NCBI GenBank assembly: GCA_045120135.1
Contig: JBGVEN010000017.1
Coordinates: 62,001-126,000, forward strand
DNA length: 64,000 nucleotides
Reading direction: 5' to 3'
Source of the DNA: SIG440 sp045120135
GTDB lineage: Bacteria > Bacillota > Clostridia > Monoglobales > Monoglobaceae
The notes under the pieces were generated by a model, which saw only the letters and a program-made list of their open reading frames with translations, ran no database searches and was not told where the DNA came from. Position 1 is the first letter of the stretch. Each line of letters begins with the position of its first letter. The position numbers and the translations under genes were made by a program. Shown here piece after piece: positions 60,006 through 64,000 of the stretch.

Positions 60006-60034
60006 ATTATATCTTATTTAAATTGCAATGTCAA
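60006..60034 (-). promoter_or_regulatory. OLE RNA-oapA-dxs operon promoter
   Basis: On the minus strand TTGACA (plus 60029-60034), 17-bp spacer, TATAAT (plus 60006-60011): full consensus. Predicted start of transcription near 59999. Confidence 0.93.
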
Positions 60035-60040
60035 CAGCGA

Positions 60041-60078
60041 AAAAAACAAAAATCCTTTGAAAACAAAGGATTTTTGTT
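60041..60078 (-). terminator. argGH operon terminator
   Basis: 15-bp stem (60045-60059 with 60064-60078) and A run at 60041-60046 (U run on the minus strand). It isolates argH from the OLE promoter. Confidence 0.87.
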
Positions 60079-60093
60079 GGTTATATTCAAATA

Positions 60094-61464
60094 TTAATAT
60101 AAATTCTTCTTGTAGTTTTCAATTACAGCCTTTACGGTCTCTTTTGCGGGACCGCCAGGGATTTTTCGCATATTAACACAGGTTTCAAGAGAAATTGCGT
60201 CGTAGATATCGTTGTTAAAAATTTCCGAGAACTCCTTGAATTCTTCCATCGAAAGTGCATCAATTACGGTGTCCTTATCAAGACAGTAAGCAACCATTTT
60301 GCCAACAACTGCGTGCGCATCACGGAATGGCAAACCCTTTTTAACAAGGTAATCGGCAACATCTGTTGCGTTGGTAAAACCGCCCTTTGCTCCCTGAAGC
60401 ATCTTGTCCTTACGGAGACGCATTGTTGCAAGCATTCCGGCAAATACGGGCAAACACATTTTAACTGTATCAAGTGCGTCAAATATCTGTTCTTTATCCT
60501 CCTGCATATCCTTGTTGTAGGCAAGGGGCAGACCCTTAATCATTGTGAGGAGTCCCATAAGACTGCCGAATACTCTGCCTGACTTACCACGGGCAAGCTC
60601 TGCAACATCAGGATTTTTTTTCTGCGGCATAATGCTTGAACCGGTGCTGTATGCATCATCAAGGTCAATAAACGAGAATTCGTGCGAGCTCCAAAGAATA
60701 ATTTCTTCGGAGAATCGGCTGAGATGCGCCATAATCATTGAAAGGACAAATGCCAACTCGCATACAAAGTCGCGGTCAGAAACTCCGTCAATGCTGTTAT
60801 TTGTAATGCTGTCAAAACCAAGCTCCGCTGCCACAAAGTTACGGTCAAGGGGGTAGGTAGTACCTGCAAGCGCACCGCTGCCCAGCGGCATAACATTCAT
60901 ACGCTTTCTCCAGTCCGAAAGACGGGAAAGGTCACGTGAGAACATTTCGTAGTATGCCATAATATGATGAGCAAAGGTGATTGGCTGTGCTTTTTGCAGA
61001 TGTGTATAACCCGGCATAATGGTGTCAAGGTTTTCTTCTGCAAGGCTGAGAATGGTTTTTAGCATATTTTTCAGCATTTCACCAAGCTCTTCCGCCTCGT
61101 CACGGAGGTAAAGTCTTGCATCAAGTGCAACCTGGTCGTTACGGCTTCTGCCGGTGTGCAAGCGTTTACCCACATCCCCGATTCGGGAAATGAGAATGGT
61201 TTCAATATTCATATGAATATCCTCGGCATCAATGGTGAATTCCACCTTGCCGTCCTCAATATCCTTTAAAATCTCGCCGAGAGTCTTTACGATAAGCTCG
61301 GAATCCTCTTTCGGGATAATTCCCTGCTTGCCAAGCATTTTTGCGTGTGCCTGACTTCCGCGGATATCCTGAGCGTACATACGACTGTCAAAACGGATTG
61401 ACGAGTTAAAGTCGTCAACCGATTTATCTGTTGATTTGGAAAATCTTCCGCCCCAAAGTTTCAT
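60094..61464 (-). CDS. argH: Argininosuccinate lyase
   Basis: 456 residues of the fumarase/aspartase superfamily; splits argininosuccinate into arginine and fumarate. Seen: KLWGGRFSKSTD at the start, HTGRSRNDQVALD, the signature GSSIMPQKKNPD with its catalytic serine loop, and GSGALAGTTYPLD. Downstream of argG with a hairpin between them. Confidence 0.97.
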   Translation of the reverse strand: MKLWGGRFSKSTDKSVDDFNSSIRFDSRMYAQDIRGSQAHAKMLGKQGIIPKEDSELIVKTLGEILKDIEDGKVEFTIDAEDIHMNIETILISRIGDVGKRLHTGRSRNDQVALDARLYLRDEAEELGEMLKNMLKTILSLAEENLDTIMPGYTHLQKAQPITFAHHIMAYYEMFSRDLSRLSDWRKRMNVMPLGSGALAGTTYPLDRNFVAAELGFDSITNNSIDGVSDRDFVCELAFVLSMIMAHLSRFSEEIILWSSHEFSFIDLDDAYSTGSSIMPQKKNPDVAELARGKSGRVFGSLMGLLTMIKGLPLAYNKDMQEDKEQIFDALDTVKMCLPVFAGMLATMRLRKDKMLQGAKGGFTNATDVADYLVKKGLPFRDAHAVVGKMVAYCLDKDTVIDALSMEEFKEFSEIFNNDIYDAISLETCVNMRKIPGGPAKETVKAVIENYKKNLY

Positions 61465-61490
61465 TATATTATCTCCTGATTATAGAAAAT

Positions 61491-61518
61491 TCAGGGGCAT
61501 CAGAGATGCCCCTGTTTT
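61491..61518 (-). terminator. Hairpin between argG and argH
   Basis: 10-bp perfect stem CAGGGGCATC (61492-61501) with 61505-61514; only short T tracts flank it on either side, so it may attenuate rather than end transcription. Confidence 0.5.
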
Positions 61519-61539
61519 ATGTTAGACCGAACTTTTGCC

Positions 61540-62754
61540 TTAAATTCCGTTCTTTTTCTTCATCATTGAACGTACCTTAAGCGGCAGACCGAAGAGGTTG
61601 ATAAAGCCTTCGCTGTCCTTGTGGCTGTAAAGCTCCTTGCTGTCGCCAAATGATGCGATGTCCTCGTTGTAGAGTGAGAAGTCGGATTTTGCGCCTGCGG
61701 GTGTGCAGTTGCCCTTGTAGAGCTTAAGTCTAACTGTACCTGTAACATACTTATCCATCTCGTCGTACATAGCTGACATTGCCTCACGGAGCGGTGTGAA
61801 CCACTTGCCGTCATATACCAGCTGTGAGAACTGTGTCTGTGTCATTCTCTTAAACGCCTGAGTGTCACGGTCAAGACAGAGGTATTCAAGCTCCTGAATT
61901 GCGGTGTAAAGAATTGTGCCACCGGGAGTCTCATAAACGCCTCTTGACTTCATACCAACAAGTCTGTCTTCAACGATATCTGCAATACCAACGCCGTTTT
62001 TGCCGCCAAGCTCGTTGAGCTTTTCAACCAATGCAACGGGTGAAAGCTTTTCACCGTCAACCGAAACGGGAACACCTGCTTCAAAGCCAATTTCTACATA
62101 GGTGGGGGTATCGGGAGCAGCCTCGGGTGATACGCCAAGCTTCAAAAGACTGTCAAACTGCGGCTCGTTCCACGGGTCTTCCAAATCCATACCCTCGTGG
62201 CTGATATGCCAGATGTTTCTGTCGCGTGAATAAAGGTCCTTTTTAGTAACAGGAATTTCAATTCCGTGAGCTTCTGCATAGTCAACTGCATCTTCACGGG
62301 ACTTGATATCCCAGATTCTCCAGGGAGCAATAATCTTAAGTGACGGGTCAAGAGCCTTGATGCCAAGCTCAAAACGAACTTGGTCATTACCCTTACCTGT
62401 TGCGCCGTGGCAGATTGCAACTGCGCCCTCTTTTTGGGCAATCTCAACAAGTCTCTTTGCAATAATGGGTCTTGCGTGAGATGTGCCGAGGAGGTACTTG
62501 CCCTCATACATTGCACCGGACTTAAGTGTGGGGAAGATATAGTCCTTAACATATTCCTCTCTCAAATCTTCTATGTAGCACTTAAGTGCGCCCGACTTAA
62601 TTGCACGCTCTTCAAGACCGTCGGTTTCCTTACCCTGACCAACATCGCCGCAAACGCAGACAACATCGTAGTCGTAATTTTCCTTAAGCCATGAAATAAT
62701 AATTGATGTATCCAAACCGCCTGAATACGCCAGAACAACCTTTTCCTTTGCCAT
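61540..62754 (-). CDS. argG: Argininosuccinate synthase
   Basis: 404 residues; ATP-dependent condensation of citrulline and aspartate in arginine synthesis. Seen: PP-loop AYSGGLDTS near the start, GDVGQG, LGTSHARPIIAKRLVEIA, HGATGKGNDQVRFE and the C-terminal GDSKELYSHKDSEGFI. ATG 62754 follows AGGAGG; upstream codons are promoter region. First gene of the argG-argH unit. Confidence 0.97.
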   Translation of the reverse strand: MAKEKVVLAYSGGLDTSIIISWLKENYDYDVVCVCGDVGQGKETDGLEERAIKSGALKCYIEDLREEYVKDYIFPTLKSGAMYEGKYLLGTSHARPIIAKRLVEIAQKEGAVAICHGATGKGNDQVRFELGIKALDPSLKIIAPWRIWDIKSREDAVDYAEAHGIEIPVTKKDLYSRDRNIWHISHEGMDLEDPWNEPQFDSLLKLGVSPEAAPDTPTYVEIGFEAGVPVSVDGEKLSPVALVEKLNELGGKNGVGIADIVEDRLVGMKSRGVYETPGGTILYTAIQELEYLCLDRDTQAFKRMTQTQFSQLVYDGKWFTPLREAMSAMYDEMDKYVTGTVRLKLYKGNCTPAGAKSDFSLYNEDIASFGDSKELYSHKDSEGFINLFGLPLKVRSMMKKKNGI

Positions 62755-62819
62755 TATAAAAACCTCCTGAATTGCCTTAACTTCAAGGCAAAAAATGCTT
62801 GTTTTATTTAACATTTTAT

Positions 62820-62848
62820 ATTATAATAGCATTGTTGGAAAATTGCAA
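62820..62848 (-). promoter_or_regulatory. argG promoter
   Basis: On the minus strand TTGCAA (plus 62843-62848), 17-bp spacer, TATAAT (plus 62820-62825). Confidence 0.75.
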
Positions 62849-62867
62849 CACTTTTTTTAAAGTTTTT

Positions 62868-62902
62868 GTATTTTTATGCAAAAAAGTGAATTTTTATGCA
62901 TT
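62868..62902. promoter_or_regulatory. Possible ARG-box pair
   Basis: Two copies of TTTTTATGCA (62871-62880 and 62891-62900); the second in the context ATGCATAAAAATTCACTT (reverse strand), which resembles the ArgR consensus around AATAAAAATTCA. They lie 20-55 bp upstream of the argG -35 box. Confidence 0.35.
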
Positions 62903-62942
62903 TATACTATTGAATATGTGAAAAATGTGAAAGGAAAGGCGT

Positions 62943-63428
62943 ATGAGGATACTTGGAGTTGACCCCGGTTACGCAATTGTGGGTGTCGGAACGGTGGATT
63001 ATGAGGGAAACCGCTTTAAGGTGGTGGACTACGGAGCAATCACCACCGAAGCAGGCGAGGATATGTTTGACAGGCTCAAGGCGATTTATGATGAAATGAC
63101 CAAGCTGATAGAATATGTAAAACCTGATGCTATGGCAATTGAGGAATTATTCTTTCAAAATAACCAAAAAACTGCAATTAATGTAGCGCAGGCGAGGGGT
63201 GTTCTCATCCTTGCGGCTAAAAACCACAATATTCCTGTTTTTGAATATACGCCGCTTCAGGTTAAGCAGGCAGTTGTGGGATATGGCAGAGCCGAGAAAA
63301 AGCAGGTTCAGCAGATGACAAAGGCGATACTGGGTCTTGCTGAAATTCCCAAGCCCGACGATACGGCAGATGCCCTTGCGCTGGCGGTTTGCCACGCACA
63401 CACCGGCGGCAGAATGATGTGGGGTTAA
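62943..63428 (+). CDS. ruvC: Holliday junction endonuclease RuvC
   Basis: 161 residues; resolves Holliday junctions with the RuvAB complex. Seen: active-site acidic residues in GVDPGYAIVG (Asp7), AIEELFFQNN (Glu) and KPDDTADALALAV (two Asp). GAAAGGAAAGG site. Followed by ruvA with an 80-bp gap that contains a promoter. Confidence 0.97.
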   Translation: MRILGVDPGYAIVGVGTVDYEGNRFKVVDYGAITTEAGEDMFDRLKAIYDEMTKLIEYVKPDAMAIEELFFQNNQKTAINVAQARGVLILAAKNHNIPVFEYTPLQVKQAVVGYGRAEKKQVQQMTKAILGLAEIPKPDDTADALALAVCHAHTGGRMMWG

Positions 63429-63442
63429 AATTAATTTTGGAC

Positions 63443-63471
63443 TTGTTTTTTATGCTAATAAGTAGTATACT
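63443..63471 (+). promoter_or_regulatory. Promoter upstream of ruvA
   Basis: TTGTTT (63443-63448), 17-bp spacer, TATACT (63466-63471). Confidence 0.5.
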
Positions 63472-63508
63472 ATATTAATAGGTAATTTTTTGGAAAGGCA
63501 GAGGAAGT

Positions 63509-64000
63509 ATGTTTTATTATATTTCGGGTGAAATTGCCCTTAAAACAGACAGCTTTGCTGTGATTGATGCAGGCGGAGTGGGCTATCGGCTTTATGCCAG
63601 CACCAAGACCCTCGAGACGATGGGTGCGGTTGGTGATTTTGCCAAGCTCTACACCTATTCAAATTTCAAGGCGTCGGCTGATGTTTTTGATATTTACGGC
63701 TTTGCAACCCTTGAGGAACTCAACCTTTTTGAAATGATTATAGGGGTACAGCGTGTAGGTGCAAAAACTGCTCTTGCGCTGCTTTCCAATATATCCCCGT
63801 CAAAGTTTGCATTATGTGTTGTGACAAATGATTACAAATACATAGCAAGCCAGACCCCCGGTCTTGGCGCAAAGGGTGCCGAGCGTATTGTTCTTGAGCT
63901 TAAGGACAAGTTCCGTGATGTGGATTTGGGTGATGTTTCAACCGACGACGCAATCGAGGTTTACCACGGTGGCACATCCGAGCTTGACGAGGCGGTCAGC
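63509..64000 (+). CDS. ruvA: Holliday junction branch migration protein RuvA (3' end outside window)
   Basis: 164 codons to the window edge of a normally ~200-residue protein. Seen: N-terminal OB domain (MFYYISGEIALKTDSFAVIDAGGVGYRLYAS), and two helix-hairpin-helix motifs (MIIGVQRVGAKTALALLS and QTPGLGAKGAERIVLELKDK). ATG follows AGAGGAAGT. RuvA tetramers hold the four-way junction for RuvB. Confidence 0.96.
   Translation, partial: MFYYISGEIALKTDSFAVIDAGGVGYRLYASTKTLETMGAVGDFAKLYTYSNFKASADVFDIYGFATLEELNLFEMIIGVQRVGAKTALALLSNISPSKFALCVVTNDYKYIASQTPGLGAKGAERIVLELKDKFRDVDLGDVSTDDAIEVYHGGTSELDEAVS

Noticed and set aside
62755..62819. A T-box or other riboswitch before argG
   Set aside because: The leader is about 60 nt, too short, and shows no T-box sequence.
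1..64000. CRISPR arrays, complete insertion sequences, rRNA operons
   Set aside because: No regularly spaced direct repeats, transposase genes or rRNA sequence were seen.

Overview
The window looks like a chromosome segment from an anaerobic, spore-forming member of the Clostridia (Bacillota), most likely an Oscillospirales-type gut or environmental lineage. Evidence: a ctsR-mcsA-mcsB-clpC heat-shock operon, a spoIIE gene with a Spo0A-type promoter, rubrerythrin, an M20/Sapep dipeptidase, strong purine-rich ribosome binding sites, frequent GTG/TTG starts, and an OLE RNA-oapA-dxs-tlyA-nadK-recN cluster. No rRNA, canonical tRNA or CRISPR array was seen.

Layout. 1-900: tail of an M20 amidohydrolase and a small DUF4177-like gene inside a short element bounded by inverted repeats. 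900-5560: ctsR operon (minus strand) with a textbook CtsR operator. 5627-7660: two tandem paralogues of unknown function. 7694-8446: upp. 8448-25821: a compact phage-like element with a LexA-type self-cleaving repressor, four operators, an early promoter, a late-gene regulator, terminase, portal, scaffold, capsid, connectors, tail, tail fibres, holin and amidase, but no integrase, recombinase or replication genes. It resembles PBSX-like or gene-transfer-agent-like particles more than a complete temperate phage. 25835-37079: host genes recD2, a helical-bundle protein, eno, spoIIE, rubrerythrin, a membrane protein, bioY, tatD, an aminotransferase and an Lrp regulator. 37254-51187: cell-envelope and signalling genes (LysM-G5-M23 endopeptidase, WalR-like regulator, rlmH, a small XRE/PH cassette, Sapep peptidase, an LTA-synthase-like enzyme, an HtrA protease with a two-component system, rsmI, trmN6, a G5-3D hydrolase). 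51194-60034: ABC-F protein and an RseC-like protein, then the recN-nadK-tlyA-dxs-oapA-OLE transcription unit (read right to left). 60041-62848: argG-argH. 62943-64000: ruvC and the start of ruvA.

Points of greatest interest. (1) The roughly 0.6-kb region at about 59400-59999 has the position, length and partner gene of OLE RNA, a large membrane-associated ribonucleoprotein RNA. (2) The 17-kb phage-like element contains several RNA-level features: a 161-nt tRNA-like structure between two connector genes, a pseudoknot-like leader before the scaffold gene, a possible -1 frameshift site in the tail chaperone, and a triple phased repeat at the presumed late promoter. (3) The tail-fibre end carries the relic of a deleted second fibre gene, and MITE-like palindromes interrupt both the phage head genes and the ctsR operon.

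All assignments are from reading the sequence; no searches were run.
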